From G965204755 sp965243415 (lineage in GTDB: Bacteria > Acidobacteriota > Vicinamibacteria > Marinacidobacterales > Marinacidobacteraceae), in contig OZ251549.1 in the NCBI GenBank assembly GCA_965243415.1, positions 4,411,996 through 4,475,995 of the forward strand: DNA of 64,000 bases, written 5' to 3'. Positions 8,111-16,822 of this stretch are shown piece after piece. The notes beneath the pieces are model-generated. The model was not told the DNA's origin, ran no database searches, and worked only from the letters and a program-made list of their open reading frames with translations. Made by a program: the position numbers and the translations under genes. Numbering within the stretch: the stretch's first letter is position 1; the number at the start of each line of letters is the position of its first letter.

Positions 8111-8590
8111 TCAGGCCGCCAGCCGCTCCTGCGGCGCCGGGACTTCGTTGAGGTCGGGAGTGAGTTCGGAGGGATGGAGGGCCGTCAGGTCGCGGACCTG
8201 CAGTTCCGGCTCCAGGTCGTCGCCCTCCCGCGGGAAATCCACTTCCGGCACACGGCCGCCGCGAACTTCACGACGCGCCTCGACCCATTCCTCCACGCTC
8301 TCCCGGTCTGTCGCGAGGAGGTATTTCGACAGGGCCCGGCGGAAGGCGCCGAAGTCGGTCGCCAGTTCGGCGAGGTCGAACAGGACGAGACCCAGGGAAT
8401 GGCGGAAGTTCGCCCAGGCCGTCTTCAGGTCCGGACCGTGGTCGGCGAGACCGCCGGGGTTCACGCCGTAGATCCAGATCGAACCGAAGTCCTCCATGGC
8501 GGTGGCGCGGCCCCGCAACCGAACGGCGGCGACGAAACCGTTCCCCACGACGACCTGCCGCAGATCGAAGTAGAGGGGAGTGTGCTGCAT
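8111..8590 (-). CDS. small HicB-like protein, copy 1 of a tandem duplicate
   Basis: 159 residues from ATG at 8590. It is about 75% identical by eye to the 159-residue protein encoded immediately upstream. It begins MQHTPLYFDLRQVVVGNGF, continues GSIWIYGVNPGGLADHGPDL and SLGLVLFDLAE, and ends NEVPAPQERLAA. The N-terminal two-strand region with PGGLADHG followed by a helix resembles the partial RNase-H fold of HicB antitoxins; this is an impression, not a family match. The acidic C-terminus (EVDFPREGDDLEPELQ) is conserved between copies. Downstream of an AAA ATPase and its sister copy, probably one transcript. Function unknown. Confidence 0.7.
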   Translation of the reverse strand: MQHTPLYFDLRQVVVGNGFVAAVRLRGRATAMEDFGSIWIYGVNPGGLADHGPDLKTAWANFRHSLGLVLFDLAELATDFGAFRRALSKYLLATDRESVEEWVEARREVRGGRVPEVDFPREGDDLEPELQVRDLTALHPSELTPDLNEVPAPQERLAA

Positions 8591-8669
8591 CGGAGTCGCT
8601 GCCGGAATCGTCGTCACGAGCAGCCAGTGCCGCAACGGCGCGTCCCAGAGTGGTCTGTCGGAGCCCGAA

Positions 8670-9149
8670 TCAGGCCGCGAGTCGCTCCTGCGGCGCGGGG
8701 ATTTCGTTGAGGTCGGAAGTGAGTTCGGAGGGACGGGCGGACGACAAGTCGCGGACCTGCAGTTCCGGCTCCAGATCGTCGCCCTCCTGCGGGAAATCCA
8801 CCTCGGGCACGCGGCCGCTGCGGATCTCACGACGCGCCTCGATCCATTCGGCGACGCTCTCCGCGTCGGTCTGCTCGAGGAAATCGGAGACGGCGGCACG
8901 GAACTCGTCGAAGTCGGCGGCGTCCTCGGCGAGGTCGAACAGGACGAGACCCAGGGACCGGCGGAAGTTCCCGTAGGCCGACCTGAGGTCCGGCCCGTGG
9001 TCGGCGAGGCCGCCCGGGTTCACGCCGTAGATCCAGATCGAACCGAAGTCCTCCATACCGGTGGCGCGGCCGCGCAACCGGACAGCGGCGAGGAAACCGT
9101 TGCCCACGACGACTTGCCGCAGATCGAAGTAGAGGGGGAGGTGCTGCAT
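8670..9149 (-). CDS. small HicB-like protein, copy 2 of a tandem duplicate
   Basis: 159 residues from ATG at 9149, 23 bp downstream of the AAA ATPase. Same architecture as copy 1: MQHLPLYFDLRQVVVGNGF, then GSIWIYGVNPGGLADHGPDL, then SVAEWIEARREIRSGRVPE, ending NEIPAPQERLAA. Differences from copy 1 cluster in the central helix (AYGNFRRSL against AWANFRHSL; EDAADFDEFRAAV against ELATDFGAFRRAL), suggesting divergence of a partner-binding face after duplication. Similarity continues for ~30 bp on both sides of the frames, so a DNA segment of about 560 bp was duplicated. Which copy is ancestral is not clear; copy 2 keeps the close spacing to the ATPase. Confidence 0.72.
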   Translation of the reverse strand: MQHLPLYFDLRQVVVGNGFLAAVRLRGRATGMEDFGSIWIYGVNPGGLADHGPDLRSAYGNFRRSLGLVLFDLAEDAADFDEFRAAVSDFLEQTDAESVAEWIEARREIRSGRVPEVDFPQEGDDLEPELQVRDLSSARPSELTSDLNEIPAPQERLAA

Positions 9150-9172
9150 GGGGGTCACCGTCGGGATGATCG

Positions 9173-10294
9173 TCAGGAAGAGACCCGCGGCGCAACGGAG
9201 CGGCCGGAGTCGCGGAGGTAATCGGGGAGGTAGTCGGGGAGGCCGGGGATTCCGATCTCCCAGAGGATGTCGCCGCGGGGGTGGCAGAGGAGACCGACCC
9301 GTTCCAGTGCGGATTCGGCGGCCATGATCCGCTCCCACTCGGTGTCCGGGCCGAGAGCGGCGCCGAGGGCGGACTCGACTCGTTCCGGTCGGAGACGGTC
9401 GGCGTCCCGGAACAGATCCGCCACGGCGGCGGCAGCGGGAGGGAACCACGGGGACTCGATCTGCCGGAGACAGTCGGCGTAGTGGGCGCGCTTTCCCTGC
9501 GCGACCGCCGGCGCGGCGGCGTTCACGGTGTCGAGGGTCACCGACGCCGACGGGGTCTCGCCGCTGCGGGCGGAGGCGATTTCCACGCAGACGGCCCGGC
9601 CCCAAAGTTGGAGGAAGAACGGATGGCCGCCACTGTCGGCCACGATCTTCGCCAGCGCTTCGTCGGTGATGGAGGCCCCTGCCTCGCGGAGCGGCTCCCG
9701 GACCGCCTCGGCGGCGGCTTCCTCCGCGAGGCGCCAGAGGAGGTGGATCTCGCCGCGGTCCCAGAAACCGGCCTCGGTGCGGCGGAGATCGGCCCGGAGG
9801 TCGGGGGTGCCGGCGAACACGAGCAGGAGTGGTCGGTCGAAGCGCAGGATCTGGCCGATGTTGAGCAAGGCGCAGCCGACCTGCGGGTCGAGCCCGTTCG
9901 CGTCGTCCATCAGCACGACGAGGGCCCGGCGGCGCGTCCGGGCGATCAGCACCTCGCGGAGGGATCCCGCGTCGAGGCTCGGGGCGCGGCGCCGCCAGAA
10001 CGGGCGCTTCACGAGCCGGGAAGCGAGGGCCTCGACCTCGCGGGCCGCCGGCAGGTCGAGCCACACGACTTCCGTCGCCCGCGCCCGTTCCGCTTCGGCG
10101 GCGAACCATCGCAGGAGCGCGGTCTTCCCCGTCCCGGGCGGGCCGAAGAGGAACACATCGCCGGGTGGCGGGTGGCGGGCTTCGAGACCGGCGAGCAGTC
10201 GGCGGAAGTCGTCCTGCTCCGAGTCGCGCCCGGCCAAGCGCGGCGGGGCCTCTCCGGCGCCCGGCCGGAAGGGGCCGGTTCCCTGCCCATCCAT
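9173..10294 (-). CDS. AAA ATPase (ORC1/Cdc6- or STAND-like)
   Basis: 373 residues. Walker A GPPGTGKT at 51-58, Walker B ALVVLMDDAN with Asp130-Asp131, and a later SGGHPFFLQLWGRAVC segment like the sensor/lid part of ORC/Cdc6- and STAND-type ATPases. The C-terminal ~100 residues (…WERIMAAESALERVGLLCHP, then GDILWEIGIPGLPDYLPDYL) look like a winged-helix tail. It heads a run with the two HicB-like genes, 23 bp apart, suggesting a module in which the ATPase works with one or both small proteins. The ATP-binding call is certain; the biological role (toxin-antitoxin-like, defence, regulation) is open. Confidence 0.82.
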   Translation of the reverse strand: MDGQGTGPFRPGAGEAPPRLAGRDSEQDDFRRLLAGLEARHPPPGDVFLFGPPGTGKTALLRWFAAEAERARATEVVWLDLPAAREVEALASRLVKRPFWRRRAPSLDAGSLREVLIARTRRRALVVLMDDANGLDPQVGCALLNIGQILRFDRPLLLVFAGTPDLRADLRRTEAGFWDRGEIHLLWRLAEEAAAEAVREPLREAGASITDEALAKIVADSGGHPFFLQLWGRAVCVEIASARSGETPSASVTLDTVNAAAPAVAQGKRAHYADCLRQIESPWFPPAAAAVADLFRDADRLRPERVESALGAALGPDTEWERIMAAESALERVGLLCHPRGDILWEIGIPGLPDYLPDYLRDSGRSVAPRVSS

Positions 10295-10336
10295 GAATAT
10301 CAGTGTAGCCGCCCACCCCGGGGTCTCGGGCGGCGG

Positions 10337-11545
10337 TTACGGCGGGGCGCGGAGGCGGGTGTCGAGGTCGGTGAGGGCGCGGCGGACGGGGGCGGCGAGG
10401 GGGGCGCCGGTGGCGAGGGCGGCCTGTTGGGCCGGAGTGAGGCCGAGGGCTCCGGCGCGGGCGCGGAACTCGTTCGCGGCGTCGTCTGCCGGGTCCACGC
10501 GCCAGGCGCCGGGGACCAGGCGGAGGTCGTGGAGGGCGGCGCTCCCGGCCTGCTGGGTTCGTTCGCGGAAGGACAGGACTTCGGGGAGGACGAAGTCATC
10601 GAGGGTTCCCACGACCTCCACCACCGGGCGGCGGAGGAGCGCCGGGGGGCCGGGGAGCACCGGGACCGGGTAGGCCGCCGCCAGGGCGTCGTGGAAGGGC
10701 CAGAAGCGGCGGCCCTCCGGCGGCATTCCGGCGGCCTCGGCATAGGCGGCGAGGGCCGGGGGCGGTGCCGCGCCGGGATCGGCGGTCTCCGGCGCGTCGG
10801 CGGAGTCGGGCGGGAGCGAGGCCCAGTCGGGAGCCAGGGCGAGGCGCGCTTCGCGGCGGCGGGCGGCGGCTTCGGGGTCGCCGAGGGTCGCCGCGACCAG
10901 CAGGGCGCCGTCGAAGGTGTCCTCCTCCGCGGCGGTGGCGGCGTAGCGGGCCAGGCCGCCGCCGGCGCCGTAGCCGAGGAGGAGGGTGCGCTCCGGTTCC
11001 TTCGCCAGGCGGGGGCGGACCTGGTCGTACATGAGCCGGGCGAAGGCTTCGGTGAGGCGGTAGCCCTCGGGCCCGGCGCCCAGTCCGGCGCGGTCGAAAC
11101 CGGCCCAGGCGAACCCCTGGTCGAGCGCCCACCAGCCGACCAGGTCGTCGAGTTCGGTCTCGCCGGTTCCGAGTTCCTCGCCGTCCGCGCCGCGGCGGAT
11201 GCCGCCGAGACCCCGGTGGGCGGCGATGACCAGCGTGCCGTTCCAGTCCGGGAAGCGCGCCGGGTGGCGGAGGACGAAGCGCCGCGCCGGCTCGCCCGGG
11301 GGCAGGCCGCGGCCCGGCGGGACGGAGGCGACGATCCCCTGGGTGACCAAGGCGTCCCCGTAGGCGCGGCCGGGGAGCAGGGTCTCGCGGCCGCCGTGGA
11401 TGTAGAGGTGGAGCCGGGCGTCGCAACCGGCGGCGGCGAGGAGGGAGGCGAGGAGGGCGGCCAGCAGGGCGACGGGGATGGCGAGGGCCGCGCCGGCGAG
11501 CGGGGCGCGGGAGCGCCGCCGGGCGGCCGGACCGCTTCGGCGCAG
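10337..11545 (-). CDS. lipoprotein, putative alpha/beta-hydrolase-like
   Basis: The coding part is clear from a lipoprotein signal IPVALLAALLASLLAAAGC through ~370 residues ending DLDTRLRAPP. It includes GTLVIAAHRG, WAGFDRAGLGAG and the nucleophile-elbow-like LLLGYGAGGGLARY, where the usual Ser is replaced by Ala (GYGAG), and VVEVVGTLDDFVLPEV near the expected acid position. So it resembles an alpha/beta hydrolase, possibly inactive. The start is unresolved: no ATG, GTG or TTG lies close to the signal peptide. The end given here uses a CTG at 11545; the next standard start is ~700 bp upstream, beyond the repeat region. 42 bp upstream of the AAA ATPase. Confidence 0.6.
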   Translation of the reverse strand: MRRSGPAARRRSRAPLAGAALAIPVALLAALLASLLAAAGCDARLHLYIHGGRETLLPGRAYGDALVTQGIVASVPPGRGLPPGEPARRFVLRHPARFPDWNGTLVIAAHRGLGGIRRGADGEELGTGETELDDLVGWWALDQGFAWAGFDRAGLGAGPEGYRLTEAFARLMYDQVRPRLAKEPERTLLLGYGAGGGLARYAATAAEEDTFDGALLVAATLGDPEAAARRREARLALAPDWASLPPDSADAPETADPGAAPPPALAAYAEAAGMPPEGRRFWPFHDALAAAYPVPVLPGPPALLRRPVVEVVGTLDDFVLPEVLSFRERTQQAGSAALHDLRLVPGAWRVDPADDAANEFRARAGALGLTPAQQAALATGAPLAAPVRRALTDLDTRLRAPP

Positions 11546-11895
11546 TGGGGGGAGGGCCGCAGCGGCGGGGAGGGCGCGGGAACGCCGGCCGGCCGGTCGC
11601 CTCCACCGGCGGCGAGTGGATCCGCTGCGCTGCGGATCGCCCCGGGCCGGGTCGGGAAACGGGGCGCCGGCGGCCGCGGATCGGCGGCCGGCGAGTCCGT
11701 TTCGCCGCGGATCGACCCGGGCCGGGCCGGGGAACCCGGCGAGCGGGGCGCGGGGGCTCCGGGCGGCCGGACCGCTTCGGCGCGGTGCGGGGAGGGCCGC
11801 AGCGGCGGGGCGGGCGCGGGAACGCCGGCCGGCCGGTCGCCTCCACCGATGGCGAGTGGATCCGCTGCGCTGCGGATTGCCCCGGGCCCGGTCAG
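11521..11895. repeat. 240-bp-period direct repeat upstream of lipoprotein hydrolase
   Basis: A block starting GGGCGGCCGGACCGCTTCGG at 11521 recurs at 11761, exactly 240 bp later, and stays nearly identical for ~130 bp to GCGGATCGCCCCGGGCC. Between and beyond (to ~12180) lie degenerate ~65-75 bp modules of the type CGGATCGGCGGCCGGCGAGTC. 240 is a multiple of three and the frame runs into the hydrolase gene, so the region reads as a long Arg/Pro N-terminal extension that is probably not protein. Confidence 0.85.
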
Positions 11896-12590
11896 GGAAG
11901 CGGGCATCGCGCTGCCCCGATCGGCGGTCAGCGAGTTCGCTGCAGTTCGGATCGACCCGAGCCGGATCGGGGAGCCGGGCGCCGGGCGGCCCGGATCGGC
12001 AGTGGGCGAGTCCGCTCGGCTGCGGGGCGACCGGGGCCGGGACGGCGCGTCGGGAGGCGGATCGTTCGGAGCGGCGACCGACGAATCCGCTCCGCTGCGG
12101 GGGGACCCCGGTCGGGTCGGGGAGTCGGGGAGCGGGCGGCCCGGAACACCGGGCGGCGAGCGGGCTCCGGCGGGGGGGGACGCGAGCCGGGGCGGCGGGT
12201 CCGGCCGCGTACATGGAGACTCCCGGAGTTCCTTCGGTCATCCGTTCGGAGCCACGCGGCCCCAGTGCGGTGCGGAACGCCGGGTCGGCGCCGCTGCCGC
12301 CACTCTCGGTCGAATCAGAACCCCGGGAGTTCGGCCTGGTTTCTTCGGGCCCCGGCGCCGACAGGAGGACCGGCCGCCGAGGCCCGAAGAAGCGCTTCGT
12401 CCGGCGGTGCGCTCATCTCCGACCTCCTTCGGGGCTGGTTGGTTTCGTGGCGCGGGGCTGAGCCCGTACTCGCGGTTTTAGCCCAACCGGCGGGCGGTGT
12501 CAAATCGCGTTGGCGGAGGCGGCCCCGGAACGGCGGGCCCGGGCGCCGGACAGCCGGTTCCGCCGGTCGAGGGTCGCCGGGCAGCGGCGG
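11896..12590. other. gap between repeat block and amidohydrolase, degenerate modules only
   Basis: No gene. 11896-12180 holds diverged copies of the ~70-bp module noted above; 12240-12500 is less repetitive and somewhat lower in GC and may include the promoter for the minus-strand hydrolase. No tRNA or clear terminator seen. Confidence 0.5.
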
Positions 12591-14462
12591 CTACGGCAGG
12601 GCGCCGTGGACGACCTCGCCCTCGACCAGGGTGGCCACGATCCGCTCGCGCATCGAGAACAGGAGTTCCGGGTCTTCCTCCAGGCGGTCGAGGCTCGGCA
12701 GGTCGAGGACGACCAGGTCCGCCCACTTGCCCGGTTCGAGGCTGCCGCGCTCGTCGTCGTCGTGGGTCAGGTAGGCGCCGTTCCAGGTGTAGGAGCGCAG
12801 CGCCTCGGCGATGGTGACCGTCTCGTCCTCGCCGAAGGCGACGCCGGACTTCTGGTCGCGGCGGGTGAGGAGCGCGTAGAAGCCCATCCAGGGGTCGTGC
12901 GTGGTGACCCCGTAGTCGGAACCGGAGGCCATGATGACGCCGCTGCGCATGTAGGTGCGGAAGGGCTGCAGCCGGGCCATGCGCTCCGGGCCGGAGTTGA
13001 TGGCGAAGGAGAAGCCCTGCTGCCAGTTGAAGACCGGGTTCGTGGCGGCGACGATGCCGTAGCGCGCCATGTCGTCGAGGACGCGGGTCTTCGGCTCGAT
13101 GGGGAAGTAGGCGTGGATGACGCTCCAGCGGAGGTCGGGGATCTCGCCGTCGTTCGCCGCCGCCATCTCGTCCAGCAACTTGGCGTAGAGATCCACCGTC
13201 TGGCGCATCGCCTGGTCGCCGCAACTGTGGGTGTGGAGGTCCCAGCCGCTGGCGCGGATCGCCCGGTACTGCGCTTCCCGGAGGTCGTAGTCGCGGACCA
13301 CCGGGTTGCCGAGGTTCTCCTCGCCTTCGAGTTCGTCCCACATGTGGAAGGGCTCGGACATCCAGGCGCTCCGCGTGCCCACGCCGCCGTCGCCGTACAC
13401 CTTGGCGCCGCGCCAGCGCAGGAAGCGGTCGCCCAGGTTGTTGAGGCGGAGCGGGGCGAGGTGGCCGGCGATCTCCTCCGGGGGGTGGGTATTGAAAGTA
13501 CCCTCGTACACCGCCGCGATGCGGAAGCGCAGGTGCCCCCGGTTCTTCGCCTCCTGGTAGATCATCAGGTTGTGGCCCATCCGCGACGAGGGGTCGACGA
13601 TCGCGGTGACGCCCAGCGAGAGCATCTCGGCGACTCCCAGCCGGACGCTCTCCACTTCCTCCTCGAAGTCCGCCGGGGGCGGGCGCTCGGTAACCAGCCG
13701 GGAAGCGCGGGAGCCGAGGAAGACGCCGGTGGGGACCTCGCGGGTCACCGTTTCGCCGTCCACGGTGAGTTCGCGCGGCTCGCGGAGGATCTGGTCTTCG
13801 AAGGTGAAGTCGGAGGGGTCCTCGAGCCACCAGTCGGGCCAGGTGGAGGAGTCGCCGTCCTCGATGCCCATGCGGCGGAAGACCTCGGTGTTCACCGCCA
13901 CGCCGCGGTACACCCGGTAGAGCGCGACCGGGTTCTCCGGCGCGGCTTCGTCGAGTTGCCACCGGGTGACCATGACCGGGTACTTGTGCTGGTCCCATCT
14001 TCGGCCGACGATCCAGTCGCCCGGGGGGATGGCGGACTCGGCGAGGCGGGAGCGGACGCCGGCCACGATTTCCGCCGCGGACTCGGCGTAACTGAGTTCG
14101 ACGCCGCCAGTGATGTCGAGGCCCAGGGGGAGGAAGTGGATGTGGGAATCCTGGAGGCCGGGGATCACGGTGCGGCCGGCGAGGGTCACGATGCGGGTGG
14201 CCGGGCCGGCGAGGGCTTCGATCTCGCCGGCCGCGCCGACGGCGACGAGGCGGCCGTCCTTGATCGCCAGGGCCTCGGCGAGGGAGTCCCCGGCGTCCAC
14301 GGTGCGGACCTCGGCGCCGGTGAGGATGAGGTCCGGCTCCGGGTACCACTGGGCGGGGGCCGGGGTCGGGAGGAGGAGCGCGGGGAGCGCCGCCGCCGGG
14401 AGATGGCGGGAGAGGGAGCGGAGGGCGCGGGACAGTCGGGGGAAGCGGGTCGTTCGGGACAT
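12591..14462 (-). CDS. exported amidohydrolase, YtcJ-like (amidohydrolase family 3)
   Basis: 623 residues from ATG at 14462, chosen because it gives a clean signal peptide (RALRSLSRHLPAAALPALLL, cleavage near APAQ-W39). The metal motif is HIH (His107, His109 in PGLQDSHIHFLPLG). Later ligands are suggested by DLHTHSCGDQAMRQT and by VIMASGSDYGVTTHDPWMGF. The SLEPGKWADLVVLD signature near the end is the standard amidohydrolase closing strand. YtcJ-like enzymes hydrolyse N-acyl or amide bonds in small molecules; substrate unknown. It is followed on the same strand by the hydrolase and preceded by a second family member, so this is a local amidohydrolase pair. The frame is open further upstream through a 42-bp repeat. 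Confidence 0.88.
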   Translation of the reverse strand: MSRTTRFPRLSRALRSLSRHLPAAALPALLLPTPAPAQWYPEPDLILTGAEVRTVDAGDSLAEALAIKDGRLVAVGAAGEIEALAGPATRIVTLAGRTVIPGLQDSHIHFLPLGLDITGGVELSYAESAAEIVAGVRSRLAESAIPPGDWIVGRRWDQHKYPVMVTRWQLDEAAPENPVALYRVYRGVAVNTEVFRRMGIEDGDSSTWPDWWLEDPSDFTFEDQILREPRELTVDGETVTREVPTGVFLGSRASRLVTERPPPADFEEEVESVRLGVAEMLSLGVTAIVDPSSRMGHNLMIYQEAKNRGHLRFRIAAVYEGTFNTHPPEEIAGHLAPLRLNNLGDRFLRWRGAKVYGDGGVGTRSAWMSEPFHMWDELEGEENLGNPVVRDYDLREAQYRAIRASGWDLHTHSCGDQAMRQTVDLYAKLLDEMAAANDGEIPDLRWSVIHAYFPIEPKTRVLDDMARYGIVAATNPVFNWQQGFSFAINSGPERMARLQPFRTYMRSGVIMASGSDYGVTTHDPWMGFYALLTRRDQKSGVAFGEDETVTIAEALRSYTWNGAYLTHDDDERGSLEPGKWADLVVLDLPSLDRLEEDPELLFSMRERIVATLVEGEVVHGALP

Positions 14463-14490
14463 GCGGGAAAGTCGGCGGCGGAGACGGTCG

Positions 14491-14620
14491 AGACCGGGGA
14501 AACGGAAGAAGTGGTCGGGGAAGCGGGGAAGGCTGTCGGGGAAACGGAAGAGGTGGCGAGGGAAAGGGGGGAGGCTGTCGGGGAAACGGGGGAATTCGCG
14601 GGGCAAACGGAGGAAGGAGA
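14491..14620. repeat. 42-bp direct repeat, about three units
   Basis: CTGTCGGGGAAACGG occurs at 14533 and 14575, 42 bp apart, with a diverged unit before (~14490). It sits in the 277-bp gap upstream of the exported amidohydrolase and in frame with it; read in that direction the units encode FPRFPDSLPPF-like peptides resembling the authentic start region (RFPRLSRALRSL). Confidence 0.75.
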
Positions 14621-14739
14621 GCCCGGGGAGCCGGCGCCCCAGGCGCGACCGGAGACTCTCCCGAAGCGGACGGACCATCGGGCGGACCATCGGGCGGGGC
14701 GCCTCTCCGACTGGCGGACGGGAAGAAGGGCCGCGAAAC

Positions 14740-16512
14740 CTATCGGGAGGCGCCGGAGGGCGTGGCGGCCTCCCGGCGGTAGCGCACTTCGCCGCCGACG
14801 ATGGTGAGTTCGACCTTCGCGTCGCGCACTTCGGCGTCGGGGACGGTGAGGAGGTCGCGGTCGAGGACGACGAGGTCCGCGTACTTGCCGGGGGTGAGGC
14901 TGCCCTTCACTTCTTCTTCGAAGGCGGCCCAGGCGTTGGCCAGGGTGTAGGAGTGCAGCGCTTCCATCCGGGTCATCGCCTGCTCCGGATAGAAGCGGCT
15001 GCCGTCCCGGAGTTCGCGGGCGATCGAGGCGTGGAAACTGGGGATTGGATCCAGGTCCTCCACCGGGGCGTCGGTGCCGTTGCCGACCACCGCGCCGGAG
15101 TCGAGGAGCGCCCGCCAGGGGTAGGCGCCGGTGCGGGCGCGCTCGTCGCCCAGTTTCTCCGGCACCCAGGGGCCGTCGGAAGTGGCGTGGACCGCCTGCA
15201 TGGCGGCGATGACGCCGAGTTCGCCGAAGCGGGGGATGTCGTCCGGATGGAGGTGCTGGGCGTGTTCGATGCGGAAGCGCAGGTCGGCGCCGTCCACCCC
15301 GGCGGCGGCGAAGGCCCGTTCGTAGAGGTCGAGGATCTCGCGGTTGCCCCGGTCGCCGATGGCATGGGTATTGACCTGGAATCCCTCGCGGATGGCGATC
15401 CGCACCGTTTCCTCGATGTCGCCGAGTTCCTCGAGCACCAGTCCTTCGCTGGAAGGCATGTCGTCGTAGGGCGCCAGCAGCCAGGCGCCGTGCGCGCCGA
15501 GCGCCCCGTCCACCTGCCGCTTGATGGAGCGGACGGTGAGGTAGCCGTTCGCGTGGTTCTCCAGGAAGTGGTCGGCGAGACGGGCGTCCAACTCCTCGTT
15601 GGACTCGCCGCGCACCATGACATAGAGGCGGATCGGCAGCCGCCCGGCCTCGGCCATCTCCCGGAAGAAGGCGATGAGTTCGAAGGAGGAGCCGGCGTCC
15701 TGGAAACTGGTGATTCCCTTCCGCAGCGATTCCTCGGCGGCGAGTTCGAGTTGGGTCTCCATCTCGGCGCGGATCTCTTCGTCGCTGCGTTCGGCGCGGG
15801 CGCGGTCCCGGGCGCGGGAGACCAGGCGCTGGGCGGTCTCCCGGAGGGCGCCGGTGGCGCGGCCGTCGGCGTCGCGGACGATGGTGCCGCCGGGCGGGTC
15901 CGGGGTGTCGTCGGTGATCCCGGCCAGTTCCATCGCCAGGGCGTTCGCGAAGGCGGCGTGGCCGCTGGCGTGGCGCAGCAGGACCGGGTGCTGCGGGGAG
16001 ATCTCGGAGAGGCCGAGGTGGTGCGGGAGGTCTTCGACGGCGCCCGGCGGGGCTTCGTCCCACTTCTCCTGGTGCCAGCCGCGGCCTTCGATCCAGGCGC
16101 CGGCGGGGGCTTCGGCGACGGCTTCGGCGACCAGGTCCACGATGCGGTTCCAGTTCTCCACCTCGCCCAGTTTCAGGATCATCTGCGCGTTGCCGACGCC
16201 CATGAAGTGGCCGTGGCCCTCGATGAACCCGGGGATGGCGAGGCGGCCGTCCAGTTGGATGACTTCGGTGTCGGGGCCGAGGTACCTCTCGATGTCCCCG
16301 GTGTCGCCGACGGCCGCGATCCGGTCGCCGCGGACGGCGATGGCCTCCGCTTCGGGAAGGTCGTCGTCCACGGTGACGACGCGGCCGTTCAGGAGGACCA
16401 GGTCGGCCGGCCCGCCTTCCGGCGGCGGGGGGCTGCCGCAGGCGGCGAGGGCGAGGAGGGCGGCGGCCGCGGGGAGGGAGCGGAGGAGCGGTTGGAGTCG
16501 GAAACGGAGCAT
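14740..16512 (-). CDS. lipoprotein amidohydrolase, YtcJ-like (amidohydrolase family 3)
   Basis: 590 residues from ATG at 16512. Lipoprotein signal with lipobox LAAC (Cys25). Metal-binding motif GHGHF (His100, His102), QVNTHAIGDRGNREI for the third/fourth ligand region, RIEHAQHLHPDD, and GTDAPVEDLDPIPSFHA near the C-terminus. The GSLTPGKYADLVVLDRDLL signature closes the fold. These features match complete, active-looking YtcJ-type metal hydrolases. It is tethered to a membrane facing the periplasm, while its neighbour at 12591 is soluble after signal cleavage. The two differ enough that they probably have different substrates. Confidence 0.9.
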   Translation of the reverse strand: MLRFRLQPLLRSLPAAAALLALAACGSPPPPEGGPADLVLLNGRVVTVDDDLPEAEAIAVRGDRIAAVGDTGDIERYLGPDTEVIQLDGRLAIPGFIEGHGHFMGVGNAQMILKLGEVENWNRIVDLVAEAVAEAPAGAWIEGRGWHQEKWDEAPPGAVEDLPHHLGLSEISPQHPVLLRHASGHAAFANALAMELAGITDDTPDPPGGTIVRDADGRATGALRETAQRLVSRARDRARAERSDEEIRAEMETQLELAAEESLRKGITSFQDAGSSFELIAFFREMAEAGRLPIRLYVMVRGESNEELDARLADHFLENHANGYLTVRSIKRQVDGALGAHGAWLLAPYDDMPSSEGLVLEELGDIEETVRIAIREGFQVNTHAIGDRGNREILDLYERAFAAAGVDGADLRFRIEHAQHLHPDDIPRFGELGVIAAMQAVHATSDGPWVPEKLGDERARTGAYPWRALLDSGAVVGNGTDAPVEDLDPIPSFHASIARELRDGSRFYPEQAMTRMEALHSYTLANAWAAFEEEVKGSLTPGKYADLVVLDRDLLTVPDAEVRDAKVELTIVGGEVRYRREAATPSGASR

Positions 16513-16822
16513 GGATCGGAGCCCGGCCGCGCGGGGCGGCCCGGAGAGTGGGGGTGGGGAAGGCGGAGCCGAGAGGACAGCGGCGGAAGTATCGCCGGCG
16601 CGGCGGAGGCGCGGGACCCATGGGACGAGTCGGGCGACCGGGATGCGGCGCGGGGACCGTTGCCGGCGCGGCTACCGAACCGCACGTGGCGCCGGGGCCG
16701 GAGGGCGATGTCCCGGTCCCCGTTCGCGGGAGGCCGAGGCGCGGACCACGCAGCCGAGCGGTCTACGCCGCGACTCGGCGAGGCCTACCGGGCGGCAGGC
16801 GACCTGCCGACGCTCCCCGCGC
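16513..16822. other. intergenic gap upstream of lipoprotein amidohydrolase
   Basis: 310 bp, no gene recognised. Lies between two minus-strand genes and should carry the amidohydrolase promoter. No repeat array or RNA gene apparent. Confidence 0.5.
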
